A DNA stretch of 64,000 nucleotides from Flammeovirgaceae bacterium. GTDB lineage: Bacteria > Bacteroidota > Bacteroidia > Cytophagales > Cyclobacteriaceae. This document shows, piece by piece, positions 34,178 through 42,673 of the stretch (position 1 is its first letter; the number at the start of each line of letters is the position of its first letter). Below the pieces are notes generated by a model that did not search any database, had not been told where the DNA came from, and saw only the letters and a list, made by a program, of their open reading frames with translations. A program made the position numbers and the translations under genes. The stretch covers positions 154,499-218,498 of the forward strand of contig JAHEKQ010000001.1 in NCBI GenBank assembly GCA_024638265.1, written 5' to 3'.

Positions 34178-35374
34178 TCATAAATCTCTTCCAAGTAAAG
34201 AGCGCGTGGATATTATCCCCAATATGGGGCCTATAGCAAGCACTATTAAAAACCATCCTGAATCACCGCGTTGAGATAACCAGTTGACTAATTCAATGCT
34301 CGGAATTGTTATCGCGAATCCAATGCTGTTTACAATCGTCAACGCACTCCCCTTAGATTCGGGGGGAGCTGTTTGTGCCACCACGGTCGAAAACTGAGGA
34401 GAATCAGCCACCACAGAGAAGCCCCAGATCAGGAGTATTGAAACAAATATCAATACTGACCCGTCCAGCAACAGGGGACTTAGCAAGCAGCATGTTCCTG
34501 AGGTAATTAGGGCAATTAAGGCCACCCTGGCACTTCCCACTTTTTGTGACCAGTAACCACCCATAATACAACCCAGAGCCCCCGCCGCAATAATAGCAAA
34601 GGATAAAAATGAGACTGATTCTGGTGAGATTCCTATGTGTTGACTGAGTATCCAGGGAACAAAGGCCCACATAGTATATAACTCCCACATATGCCCAAAA
34701 TATCCAAGGGCCGCATTGCGGAAATTCAATTGACTGAATACTTTGATAATCGCTGTAGGATCGAATCCACCCCCTCTTTGTCTTAGTGGGCCGTCTTTAA
34801 GAAACAGGAACATACAAATACCTCCCAATGCCGCTACCAGCGAGGTAATAAACAGTACATTTTCCCAAGGTAGGTTGGCCGTATACCCGCGGATAAGGTG
34901 AGGAATTGCAGTTCCCAGTACGAGTGCACCAACAAGGTACCCAAGTGCTTTGCCGAGTCCTTTACCGAACCAGTCAGAGGATATTTTCATCCCTACTGGG
35001 TAAATCCCGGCAAGGAAAAAGCCCACGCCAAACCGGGAGATCAACAGCATCACCAGACTATCAGCGAAGATGGTTGAGAGATTCAGTGCTCCGGCTACCA
35101 ATGAACAAATGGCAAAAAGCCTGACAGGGGATATCCTGTCTGCCAGGGTGAAAATGGCAAAAACCAGGGTCCCACTGATAAAGCCAAACTGAACCGAGGA
35201 TGTCAAGTATCCTGTAGTTCCCGATGGAAGATTATTTGCAGCGATTAGGTCAGGAGCAATGGCATTTCCCGCAAACCATAGTGAGGTTCCCGCAAACTGT
35301 GAAAAGACAATAAGGGGCAACACATATGCCGGCACTTTTTGCTGTTCATTCTGGTTTGTCCTTACCCCCTTCAT
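34178..35374 (-). CDS. MFS transporter
   Basis: 398 residues with about twelve transmembrane helices. Major facilitator superfamily features: a charged loop between helices 2 and 3 (ADRISPVRLFAICS), RFGVGFFLAGIYPVGMKISSDWFGKGLGKALGYLVGALVLGTAIP in helices 4-5, and a central cytoplasmic loop (LRQRGGGFDPT). The wording of helices 1 and 4 resembles nitrate/cyanate-type MFS carriers, but no substrate can be assigned. Its first codons overlap the promoter of the divergent M20 dipeptidase gene. Confidence 0.85.
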   Translation of the reverse strand: MKGVRTNQNEQQKVPAYVLPLIVFSQFAGTSLWFAGNAIAPDLIAANNLPSGTTGYLTSSVQFGFISGTLVFAIFTLADRISPVRLFAICSLVAGALNLSTIFADSLVMLLISRFGVGFFLAGIYPVGMKISSDWFGKGLGKALGYLVGALVLGTAIPHLIRGYTANLPWENVLFITSLVAALGGICMFLFLKDGPLRQRGGGFDPTAIIKVFSQLNFRNAALGYFGHMWELYTMWAFVPWILSQHIGISPESVSFLSFAIIAAGALGCIMGGYWSQKVGSARVALIALITSGTCCLLSPLLLDGSVLIFVSILLIWGFSVVADSPQFSTVVAQTAPPESKGSALTIVNSIGFAITIPSIELVNWLSQRGDSGWFLIVLAIGPILGIISTRSLLGRDL

Positions 35375-35385
35375 TCTTACCTTTG
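35355..35385 (+). promoter_or_regulatory. Promoter of the M20 dipeptidase gene
   Basis: TTTG at 35355-35358, 19-bp spacer, TACCTTTG at 35378-35385; both exact. The -33 box lies inside the first codons of the divergent MFS gene. The ATG is 23 nt downstream of the -7 box. Confidence 0.65.
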
Positions 35386-35408
35386 GAAAAAGTAAGTTTT
35401 CGCTGATT

Positions 35409-36776
35409 ATGAATCAAAAAGACTATATATCCGAGAATAAACAAAAATTTCTCAACGAATTATTAGAGCTGTTAAAAATCCCTTCCATAAGTGCCGACAG
35501 TAAATATAAGTCGGACCTTGTAAAAGCTGCCGAATACGTCAAGTCGAGCCTGCTGGAAGCCGGATGTGACCATTCCGAATTATGTCCTACTGAGGGACAT
35601 CCCATCGTGTATGGGGAAAAAATCTTTGATGCCTCACTTCCCACTATCCTGGTGTACGGACACTACGATGTCCAGCCCCCGGATCCTCTCGAGTTATGGG
35701 ACTCACCTCCTTTCGAGCCAGTAATCAAAAACGAAAAAATCTATGCAAGAGGCGCTTGTGATGACAAAGGCCAGATGTTTATGCATGTGAAGGCCCTCGA
35801 GACCATGATGGAAACCGACAGCCTTCCCTGCAATGTTAAATTTATGATTGAGGGAGAAGAGGAAGTAGGTTCTGATAGCCTGGGTGATTTTGTCAAACAA
35901 AACAAGGAAAAACTGAAAGCTGATGTAATCCTTATCAGTGATACTTCTATAATCGCCAATGATATTCCCTCCATTACCTCGGGGCTCAGGGGATTGTCTT
36001 ATATGGAGGTTAAAGTTGTCGGACCAAACCGCGACTTACACAGCGGAGTTTATGGGGGTGCAGTAGATAATCCCATCAACGTCCTTTGTGAAATGATTGC
36101 GAAATTAAAGGACGAAAATGGACGGATCACCATTCCGGGCTTCTATGACAAGGTCGAGGAATTATCCGAAGAAGTACGCGCCAAGATGGCTAAACGGCCG
36201 TTTGACCTGGATGAATATAAAAGTGACCTGGGAATTGAAGAGGTAAATGGTGAAGAGGGATATTCCACTATTGAACGAGTCGGTATACGCCCCACGCTGG
36301 ATGTAAATGGAATCTGGGGAGGTTACACCGGTGAAGGTGCCAAGACGGTCCTTCCCTCCGAAGCCCAGGCTAAAATCTCGATGAGACTGGTCCCTGACCA
36401 GGATACTGATGAGATTGCAGATTTGTTCGCAAAACATTTCAAATCCCTGGCGCCAAAATCAGTAAAAGTTACGGTGACTAAGCATCACGGAGGTCAACCC
36501 AGTGTGACCGATGTTGATTCACTTGCTTTCCAGGCGGCATCAGCAGCTTTTAAAGATACATTTGACAAGGAACCCATCCCTTCACGAGAGGGCGGAAGCA
36601 TACCAATTGTTGCTTTGTTTAAGGAGGAACTCGGACTGGATTCGCTTCTAATGGGATTCGGGTTGGATTCAGATGCCATCCATTCACCGAATGAGCACTA
36701 TGGATTGTTTAATTTCTACATCGGAATTGAAACCATCTGCCGCTTTTACCAGCACTTTTCGAAAATGGCCGGTTAG
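35409..36776 (+). CDS. Cytoplasmic M20-family dipeptidase
   Basis: 455 residues from the ATG at 35409. The frame is open back to 35259, but that part lies antisense to the MFS gene and across the promoter, and the family begins near NQKDYISENKQKFLNEL. M20 motifs: VYGHYDVQPPDPLELW (His and Asp), YARGACDDKGQMFMHVKALE (bridging Asp), MIEGEEEVGSDSL (Glu pair), GPNRDLHSGVYGGAVDNP (dimer-domain His) and GLDSDAIHSPNEHYGLFNF (C-terminal His). No signal peptide, so intracellular peptide hydrolysis. It is distinct from the exported M20 enzyme at 8867-10402. Confidence 0.92.
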   Translation: MNQKDYISENKQKFLNELLELLKIPSISADSKYKSDLVKAAEYVKSSLLEAGCDHSELCPTEGHPIVYGEKIFDASLPTILVYGHYDVQPPDPLELWDSPPFEPVIKNEKIYARGACDDKGQMFMHVKALETMMETDSLPCNVKFMIEGEEEVGSDSLGDFVKQNKEKLKADVILISDTSIIANDIPSITSGLRGLSYMEVKVVGPNRDLHSGVYGGAVDNPINVLCEMIAKLKDENGRITIPGFYDKVEELSEEVRAKMAKRPFDLDEYKSDLGIEEVNGEEGYSTIERVGIRPTLDVNGIWGGYTGEGAKTVLPSEAQAKISMRLVPDQDTDEIADLFAKHFKSLAPKSVKVTVTKHHGGQPSVTDVDSLAFQAASAAFKDTFDKEPIPSREGGSIPIVALFKEELGLDSLLMGFGLDSDAIHSPNEHYGLFNFYIGIETICRFYQHFSKMAG

Positions 36777-37351
36777 GACCTGATCCATTCGACCTTTTCA
36801 GAAATGTTATCCCGTTTTCCTTCGGGCCATGCTCCCCGGGGTTTTCCCACGTAGAAAAATCCCAGCAATTTATCCTTTGGTTCGAGGGAGAATAGTGGTT
36901 TTGCTTCTTCAAAATAGGTGATGCCCCCTGATCCCCAATAGCATCCAATGCCGTGATGTGCAGCTGTGAGATACATGTTCTGTACTGCTGCCGCAACACT
37001 GGCTATTTCTTCCTCCTCAGGTACGCTCTCTTTCGGATCCCTTTTCATTAATATCGCAATAACATGAGATGCCATCAAAGGCTTATTCTGCAATTTCTCA
37101 AAGGTCTTTTCTGAATAAGTGCCCTTTGCCAAAGCCACCTTCTTGTACAAGGCTGATTGTTTATCTGCCAGTTTCTTTAATCCTTCTCCCGTGAAAACCA
37201 CAAACCTCCACGGTTGTGTAAGTTTATGCGTGGGTGCCCAATTGGCATTTTCAAGCATCTCCTCAATTATGTAATCTTCAACTTTCTCGCCTGAATATGA
37301 CCCGGGGTAAATGGATCTCCGCTTGCGGATTATTTCAGTTATTTGATTCAT
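36773..37351 (-). CDS. Nitroreductase-family flavoprotein
   Basis: 192 residues from the ATG at 37351 (a TTG two codons earlier is in frame). FMN-dependent oxidoreductase of the nitroreductase superfamily: RKRRSIYPGSYSGEKV at the N-terminus (FMN phosphate contact Arg), NWAPTHKLTQPWRFVVFTGE, and the C-terminal FFYVGKPRG. AAVQNMYLTAAHHGIGCYWGSGG resembles the YdjA-like group. The natural substrate is unknown. Convergent with the M20 dipeptidase gene with 4-nt stop overlap; divergent from the M14 gene. Confidence 0.88.
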   Translation of the reverse strand: MNQITEIIRKRRSIYPGSYSGEKVEDYIIEEMLENANWAPTHKLTQPWRFVVFTGEGLKKLADKQSALYKKVALAKGTYSEKTFEKLQNKPLMASHVIAILMKRDPKESVPEEEEIASVAAAVQNMYLTAAHHGIGCYWGSGGITYFEEAKPLFSLEPKDKLLGFFYVGKPRGAWPEGKRDNISEKVEWIRS

Positions 37352-37385
37352 ATTCAATTACCTTTACCAGTCAATTTGCGAATAT

Positions 37386-39116
37386 ATGAAAAGCTTATTC
37401 TGCTGCCTATTCTTTACCCTTCCACTGATTCTGTTCTCACAGGAATTGAAAACCCCCATGGAGATTTCCGGACCGGGCTATACGGGGACTTATGAAGAGG
37501 TTATTGAATTTTACAGGCATCTCGACGAGAAGTTTTCCGTAGTCAAAATGATCCCTATAGGTGAAACTGATGCAGGTGAGCCCTTACACCTGGTCATGCT
37601 TGACACGGACAAAAATTTTGATGCGGAGAAGGCAAAGAAAGATGGTAAGTCCATTCTGCTGATCAACAACGGAATTCATCCAGGGGAACCGGACGGCATC
37701 GAAGCTTCCATGAAATTCTTAAGGGATGCGGTCGAATCCTCAAGATTTGTCCGTGATTTTAAAGACCTGTTCATTGCCGTGATTCCCATTTATAATGTGG
37801 GCGGGGCCCTTAACAGAAATACGAATTCCCGGGCTAACCAGGAGGGGCCGGAGGCCTATGGGTTTCGGGGAAACGCTCAAAACAGGGATCTCAACCGGGA
37901 TTTTATAAAAATGGATACTAAAAATGCCAGGACATTTGCCCGGATTTTCCATATGCTAAATCCCGATATGTTCATTGATACCCACGTCAGCAATGGAGCA
38001 GATTACCAATACAGTATTACCCACCTGGCCACCCAACCCGACAAGCTTGGAGGGGAATTAGGCAAATACATGCAGATTACTTTGATCCCTACGCTGGAAA
38101 ATAAAATGGAAGAAAAGGGTTCTGAAATTATCCCCTATGTAAATTCCTTTGGGACCACACCCGATAAAGGCTACGGAATATTTTTTGACGCTCCCCGGTA
38201 TTCCACAGGATATACTACCCTTTTCAACACCCTGGGATTCATGATAGAAACCCACATGTTAAAACCTTTTCCGGAAAGGGTGGAAGCTACTTACCATTTC
38301 ATCGGGTCTGCATGTGATATATTGAGGGAGGATGGAGATGAGATTTCGCGGATGAGAAAGGATGCCCACTCATCTATCCGGGAAAATGGAGACTATATAA
38401 TTACATGGAACCGAAATAGGGAAAAATCCCGGGAAATTACTTTCAAAGGATACGAGGGAGTAATGACAGATTCATACTTCGGGGGTAACAGGCTTTTCTA
38501 TGACCGCAATTCACCTTTTGAAAAGACCATCCCCTATTATGACAGGTTTGATCCAGGAATCGCTGTCGGAATCCCTGAAGCCTATGTAATCCCGCAGGGA
38601 TGGCATCAGGTTATTGATCGATTGAGAATTAATCGAATCAATTTGCTGCCGCTGCGAAATGATACAACTATTGAGGTCGAGGCTTATCGAATTGAGGACG
38701 TCAGCTATTCGCAGCGTCCTTATGAAGGACATTTTCCACATCGTGATGTAACACTTAGTAAGTCAATGAAAAAAATCAGCTTCCGGGCCGGGGACTTTCT
38801 CGTTCCAACGGACCAGGATGGAATCCGTTTCCTCATCGAGGTGTTGGAGCCACAAGCCACTGATTCTTATTTTAAATGGAACTTCTTTGATGCTGTCCTC
38901 CAACAAAAAGAATATTTCTCTGCCTATGTTTTCGAAGATATCGCAAAAATGATGTTGGAGAGCGACCCCCAACTTAAAGAGCGTTTTGAAGAGGCCGTAT
39001 CTCAATCAGAATCTATGGCCGGTAATCGCAGAGCACAACTTGACTGGATATATCGCAATAGTTCCTATTACGAAACGGCTCACTTGAATTATCCGGTTTA
39101 CAGAATCTTGAAATGA
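37386..39116 (+). CDS. Exported M14-family metallocarboxypeptidase-like protein
   Basis: 576 residues. Signal peptide (KSLFCCLFFTLPLILFS, then QE). The M14 zinc ligands are visible: His and Glu in NNGIHPGEPDG and the second His in FIDTHVSNGAD; NRDLNRDFIK matches the substrate-binding Asn-Arg region. After the catalytic part (to about residue 320) comes a second domain of about 250 residues, beta-rich and unrecognised. Expected to trim peptides in the periplasm or outside. A near-consensus -7 box (TCAATTTG, 37371-37378) ends seven bases before the ATG, so the message may be leaderless. The lactonase gene starts one base after its stop. Confidence 0.85.
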   Translation: MKSLFCCLFFTLPLILFSQELKTPMEISGPGYTGTYEEVIEFYRHLDEKFSVVKMIPIGETDAGEPLHLVMLDTDKNFDAEKAKKDGKSILLINNGIHPGEPDGIEASMKFLRDAVESSRFVRDFKDLFIAVIPIYNVGGALNRNTNSRANQEGPEAYGFRGNAQNRDLNRDFIKMDTKNARTFARIFHMLNPDMFIDTHVSNGADYQYSITHLATQPDKLGGELGKYMQITLIPTLENKMEEKGSEIIPYVNSFGTTPDKGYGIFFDAPRYSTGYTTLFNTLGFMIETHMLKPFPERVEATYHFIGSACDILREDGDEISRMRKDAHSSIRENGDYIITWNRNREKSREITFKGYEGVMTDSYFGGNRLFYDRNSPFEKTIPYYDRFDPGIAVGIPEAYVIPQGWHQVIDRLRINRINLLPLRNDTTIEVEAYRIEDVSYSQRPYEGHFPHRDVTLSKSMKKISFRAGDFLVPTDQDGIRFLIEVLEPQATDSYFKWNFFDAVLQQKEYFSAYVFEDIAKMMLESDPQLKERFEEAVSQSESMAGNRRAQLDWIYRNSSYYETAHLNYPVYRILK

Positions 39117-39117
39117 A

Positions 39118-40221
39118 ATGAAATATCTGTCGGCCTTAGTACTACTATCTTTGTTGTCCTGTTCGGGGAGTACATCCGATACCACCGAAAAAAGTGTGGA
39201 GGAGATTAACTACAGCCTGTTCATCGGCAGTTATACCTCAGAATATGACGAGGGTATCTACTCGGTTAACTTAAACAGTGCCACAGGTGAACTCCAACTA
39301 AACGGGTTGGCTGCCACGGCTCTTAACCCCTCTTTTCTCGATGTGGTGAATGATCGTCTGGTATCAGTCAGCGAAACTTCAGATGGAAGCCTGGTTTCCT
39401 TCGGTATCGATTTCAGGACACTGAGATTATACCCCCTGGATACACTGAAAGGGGTAGGTGCAGCTCCCTGCTATGTCGCTCTTGATGAAACCGGATTTGC
39501 AGGTTTTGTCGCCAACTACGTCTCGGGGGATGTACTTAGATTTGGGTTCGATAATCAGGGGAGGTTCATCGATGACATACTCAGGGTAAAACATAATGGA
39601 AGCGGTCCGGTCATGGCGCGACAAGAATCCGCCCATGCCCATTCCATTGATTACAATCCTTCGGGAAGCAGGGTCTATGCTGCGGATCTCGGAACTGATA
39701 AGATCTATGTTTATAATCCTTCTGACTTATCCCTGTTGGACAAAATTGAAATGGATCCCGGGGATGGGCCCAGACATTTTGAGTTCGGAGCCGGTGGTAA
39801 CATATTATATGTAATCAACGAACTATCTTCGACCATTTCTGTATATGAGGTTAAGGATGGGACGCATAGGAGAATTCAAAAGATCTCAACACTACCTGGG
39901 GATTACGAGGGTGATAATAAAACCGCTGACATTCATCTCCATCCATCAGGGGGGGTTCTGTACGGCAGCAACAGGGGGCACGATAGCATTGTCTACTATA
40001 CGGTATTGGATGACGGTACTTTGGAGTTAGGGGGATGGTTGAACAGTGATATCAGCTGGCCCCGGAATTTTGCGGTCTCACCGGATGGCAACTGGCTGCT
40101 GGTAGCCAACCGGAATTCCAATTTGCTGAACTCCTTTCCGCTGATTGATGGAATCCCCGGAAAAATGCAATCTGCAGTGAATATCAATTCCCCGGTTTGT
40201 GTAAGGTTCTATGACAAGTGA
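39118..40221 (+). CDS. Lactonase-family beta-propeller lipoprotein
   Basis: 367 residues. Lipoprotein signal (LVLLSLLSCSG). The body matches the seven-bladed propeller of the Pgl-type 6-phosphogluconolactonase family: FIGSYTSEYDEGIYSVNLNSATGEL, ARQESAHAHSIDYNPSGSRVYAADLGTDKIYVY, DPGDGPRHFEFGAGGNILYVINEL and WPRNFAVSPDGNWLLVANRNSN. The pathway enzyme is cytoplasmic; a lipid-anchored form is probably a periplasmic sugar-lactone hydrolase or has another role, so I do not give it a pgl symbol. Placed one base after the M14 gene, in the same operon. Confidence 0.82.
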   Translation: MKYLSALVLLSLLSCSGSTSDTTEKSVEEINYSLFIGSYTSEYDEGIYSVNLNSATGELQLNGLAATALNPSFLDVVNDRLVSVSETSDGSLVSFGIDFRTLRLYPLDTLKGVGAAPCYVALDETGFAGFVANYVSGDVLRFGFDNQGRFIDDILRVKHNGSGPVMARQESAHAHSIDYNPSGSRVYAADLGTDKIYVYNPSDLSLLDKIEMDPGDGPRHFEFGAGGNILYVINELSSTISVYEVKDGTHRRIQKISTLPGDYEGDNKTADIHLHPSGGVLYGSNRGHDSIVYYTVLDDGTLELGGWLNSDISWPRNFAVSPDGNWLLVANRNSNLLNSFPLIDGIPGKMQSAVNINSPVCVRFYDK

Positions 40222-40278
40222 TCGTTTTTTCTGCATGATAATTGTATTAAATTGAAAGAATCAAATATTTAAACCAGT

Positions 40279-40836
40279 ATGAAAAAACTAATCCTACTCT
40301 CTTCAGTTTTGCTATTGTCTGTTTATCTAGAGGCCCAGGTGTTGGGCGAATTATTCCCTGACATGGAGGCGGAGACCGTAGAAGATGTCGTGGTAAAACT
40401 GCCCGTCGATGCAAATGGCAAATACACACTTGTCGGACTGGCTTATTCAAAAAAATCGGAGGGAGATCTCAATACCTGGTTGCGTCCGGTTTATAACACT
40501 TTTATCCATAAACCCGAAGAGCCTGGCTTATTCTCCTCTTTTGCCTATGATGTAAATGTATATTTCATTCCGATGTTCACAGGTGTGAAGGCAGCAGCCC
40601 AGGGTACAGCCAAAAATAAAGCTGCTGAAGGAGTAGACCCATTACTACATCCCAACCTCTTGTTCTTCAAGGGTAAGCTTAAGCCCTACAAGGAAGCACT
40701 TGGATTTGACAAAAAGGATGTACCCTATTTCTTTGTCCTGGATCCTGAAGGCAAGATCGTTTATGCAACCAGCGGTGCTTATTCGGAGGTAAAAATGGAT
40801 GAGATTGAAGACAAAGTACTCGAAGGCGACAATTAA
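40279..40836 (+). CDS. Exported thioredoxin-fold protein, ATP10-like
   Basis: 185 residues with a signal peptide (LILLSSVLLLSVYLEA, then Q). The pattern FPDMEAETVEDVVVKLPVDANGKYTLVGLAYSKKSEGDLNTW, then NVYFIPMFTGV and VPYFFVLDPEGKIVYATSGAYSE, follows a thioredoxin/AhpC-like fold and reminds me of the ATP10 family (mitochondrial F-ATPase assembly), which has Bacteroidetes members. There is no CxxC, and no Cys at all in the mature part, so it is not a redox enzyme. Role unknown. The antiporter gene follows after 24 bp on the same strand. Confidence 0.6.
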   Translation: MKKLILLSSVLLLSVYLEAQVLGELFPDMEAETVEDVVVKLPVDANGKYTLVGLAYSKKSEGDLNTWLRPVYNTFIHKPEEPGLFSSFAYDVNVYFIPMFTGVKAAAQGTAKNKAAEGVDPLLHPNLLFFKGKLKPYKEALGFDKKDVPYFFVLDPEGKIVYATSGAYSEVKMDEIEDKVLEGDN

Positions 40837-40860
40837 TCGGTCTGCTATTGATCAGCTAAA

Positions 40861-42144
40861 ATGAACCTGGAAGATATCAACATTTACTGGGTGATGATCG
40901 GTCTGTCGATGACCATCATTCTCTCCTATGGATTTAACTTCATTTCCAAAAAAACCAGGATACCCTCGGTCATCCTCCTGATTCTAACAGGTTTTATAGC
41001 CAGTTTTTTCATTCCACTTGAGATGGACGTGTTGCGTCCGTTTCTCACCTTCCTCGGAGCGGTTGGGCTGATCATGATCGTACTGGAGGCTTCGCTTGAC
41101 CTCCACCTCCAAAGGGAAAAGACAGGCCTCATTTTTAAAGCATTGTTTTCTGCCATAGTCCTCCTGGTATTCGGGTCTGTGGCAATCGGGTGGTTGATCA
41201 GTTTTTTCTATGAAGTCGGATTCATCCAGGCCTTGTTCTACTCTATCCCTCTTTCCATAATGAGCAGCGCCATTATTATTCCCAGTGTGCATCATCTTGG
41301 GGAAAAAAGAAGAGAGTTCTTAATTTACGAAGGCGCCTTTTCCGACATTCTGGGAATCATGTTCTTTTACTTCCTGGAGGCAAGCCTCTCTAAAAACGGC
41401 GCCGGGGAAGTATCGAGGTATATAGTTTCTAATATTGCTATAACATTCGGTGTTGCCATTATCCTGGGCTTCCTGGTAATTATTCTTATAGAGAAAGTAC
41501 GAGCACAGGTTAAGCTATTTCTTCCCATTGCAGTACTCATCCTGCTCTACTCACTGGGAAAACTGTTCCATCTTTCTTCCCTCATCTTCATCCTGGTCTT
41601 TGGCTTAATGATCAATAACAGAACCATGTTCTTCCGGGGCTTCCTGATGAAATCGATCCGGTCTGACCACTTTGATGAGACATTTGATGATCTCAAAACA
41701 CTAACGCTGGAGTCCAGCTTCATTGTCAGAACTTTTTTCTTCATCGTTTTTGGAATGACTATCACCGCCAGCGGACTAAACGATGCTCTGATCTATGTAA
41801 TTGGCCTTGGTTCCCTGATTATACTACACGGCAGCAGGTTTGGATTGATCTCTGCGGTTTTACGCAACACAAGTAAGCCTGCAGTGTACGTGGCCCCCCG
41901 TGGCTTGATCACCATACTATTGTTCTTCGCTATTCCTGAGGCGCAGGTTCTGGTCAACTTCAATTCGGCCATTCTCCTGATAGTAATCATCGGCAGTAAC
42001 CTCGTAATGACCTATGGCCTGATGAAATATAAACCTGTAGAAAAGGAAAAAGAACCCTCAAATGGGGGGGAAGAAGAAGTAATTAATGATTCTGTTGACC
42101 GAATTTCTACCCAAGAAGATCCCGATAGCGAAAGCAATCAGTAG
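40861..42144 (+). CDS. Cation/proton antiporter (CPA family)
   Basis: 427 residues with about eleven to twelve transmembrane helices, in the Na+/H+ exchanger fold. Typical stretches: ISKKTRIPSVILLILTGFI (helices 1-2), LTFLGAVGLIMIVLEASLDL, SSAIIIPSVHHLGEKRREFLIYEGAFSDILGIMFFYF (ion-binding helix with Glu and Asp in EGAFSD), and AVYVAPRGLITILLFFAIP. The C-terminal 40 residues are hydrophilic and acidic (EKEKEPSNGGEEEV). Likely involved in sodium or pH balance. The last 38 bases overlap the convergent tag gene. Confidence 0.87.
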   Translation: MNLEDINIYWVMIGLSMTIILSYGFNFISKKTRIPSVILLILTGFIASFFIPLEMDVLRPFLTFLGAVGLIMIVLEASLDLHLQREKTGLIFKALFSAIVLLVFGSVAIGWLISFFYEVGFIQALFYSIPLSIMSSAIIIPSVHHLGEKRREFLIYEGAFSDILGIMFFYFLEASLSKNGAGEVSRYIVSNIAITFGVAIILGFLVIILIEKVRAQVKLFLPIAVLILLYSLGKLFHLSSLIFILVFGLMINNRTMFFRGFLMKSIRSDHFDETFDDLKTLTLESSFIVRTFFFIVFGMTITASGLNDALIYVIGLGSLIILHGSRFGLISAVLRNTSKPAVYVAPRGLITILLFFAIPEAQVLVNFNSAILLIVIIGSNLVMTYGLMKYKPVEKEKEPSNGGEEEVINDSVDRISTQEDPDSESNQ

Positions 42145-42673
42145 TATGATCCATTACCAAACCACATGCCTGCAAATGCGCGTACATGATGGTGCTTCCG
42201 CAAAACTTAAAACCTCTTTTCTTAAGATCTTTACTTAGCGCATCCGACTCCCGGCTGGTTGCGGGGAGCTCACTCATATTACCCCATGCATTAATGATCG
42301 TCTTACCCCCCACAAAACTCCAGATATACCGGTCAAAGGAGCCAAATTCCTGTTGTATTTCCATGAAAAGACCCGCATTGACCACAGCACCCCTGACTTT
42401 GAGTTTATTTCGGATAATTCCCGGGTCTGCAAGCAAGGCTATGATCTGGTTTTCATCAAATTTTGCCACTTTTTCCGGATCAAATCCGGCAAATGCCTTG
42501 CGATAGCCCTCCCTTCTCTTGAGGATGGTAGACCAGCTAAGTCCGGCTTGAGCGCCTTCGAGAATAAGAAATTCAAAGTGTTTCCGGTCTTCGTGAACGG
42601 GAACCCCCCATTCCTCGTCATGATATTTTACATACTCCTGATCCCCGGAAGCTGCCCATTCACATCTTTTCAT
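42107..42673 (-). CDS. tag: DNA-3-methyladenine glycosylase I
   Basis: 188 residues. Base-excision repair enzyme removing 3-methyladenine. Family motifs are clear: KRCEWAASGDQEYVKYHDEEWGVPVHEDRKHFEFLILEG (Cys and His of the structural zinc site, EEWG), GLSWSTILKRREGYRKAF, RNKLKVRGAVVNA, FVGGKTIINAW, and the C-terminal KFCGSTIMYAHLQACGLVMDHTTDCFR. Its ATG overlaps the nadB stop (ATGA), so it is translated with the NAD-synthesis genes, an unexpected partner. The 3' end overlaps the antiporter gene by 38 nt. Confidence 0.95.
   Translation of the reverse strand: MKRCEWAASGDQEYVKYHDEEWGVPVHEDRKHFEFLILEGAQAGLSWSTILKRREGYRKAFAGFDPEKVAKFDENQIIALLADPGIIRNKLKVRGAVVNAGLFMEIQQEFGSFDRYIWSFVGGKTIINAWGNMSELPATSRESDALSKDLKKRGFKFCGSTIMYAHLQACGLVMDHTTDCFRYRDLLG

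Noticed and set aside
35259..35408. A 50-residue N-terminal extension of the cytoplasmic M20 dipeptidase
   Set aside because: It lies antisense to the MFS gene and across an exact -33/-7 promoter; the ATG at 35409 matches the family start.
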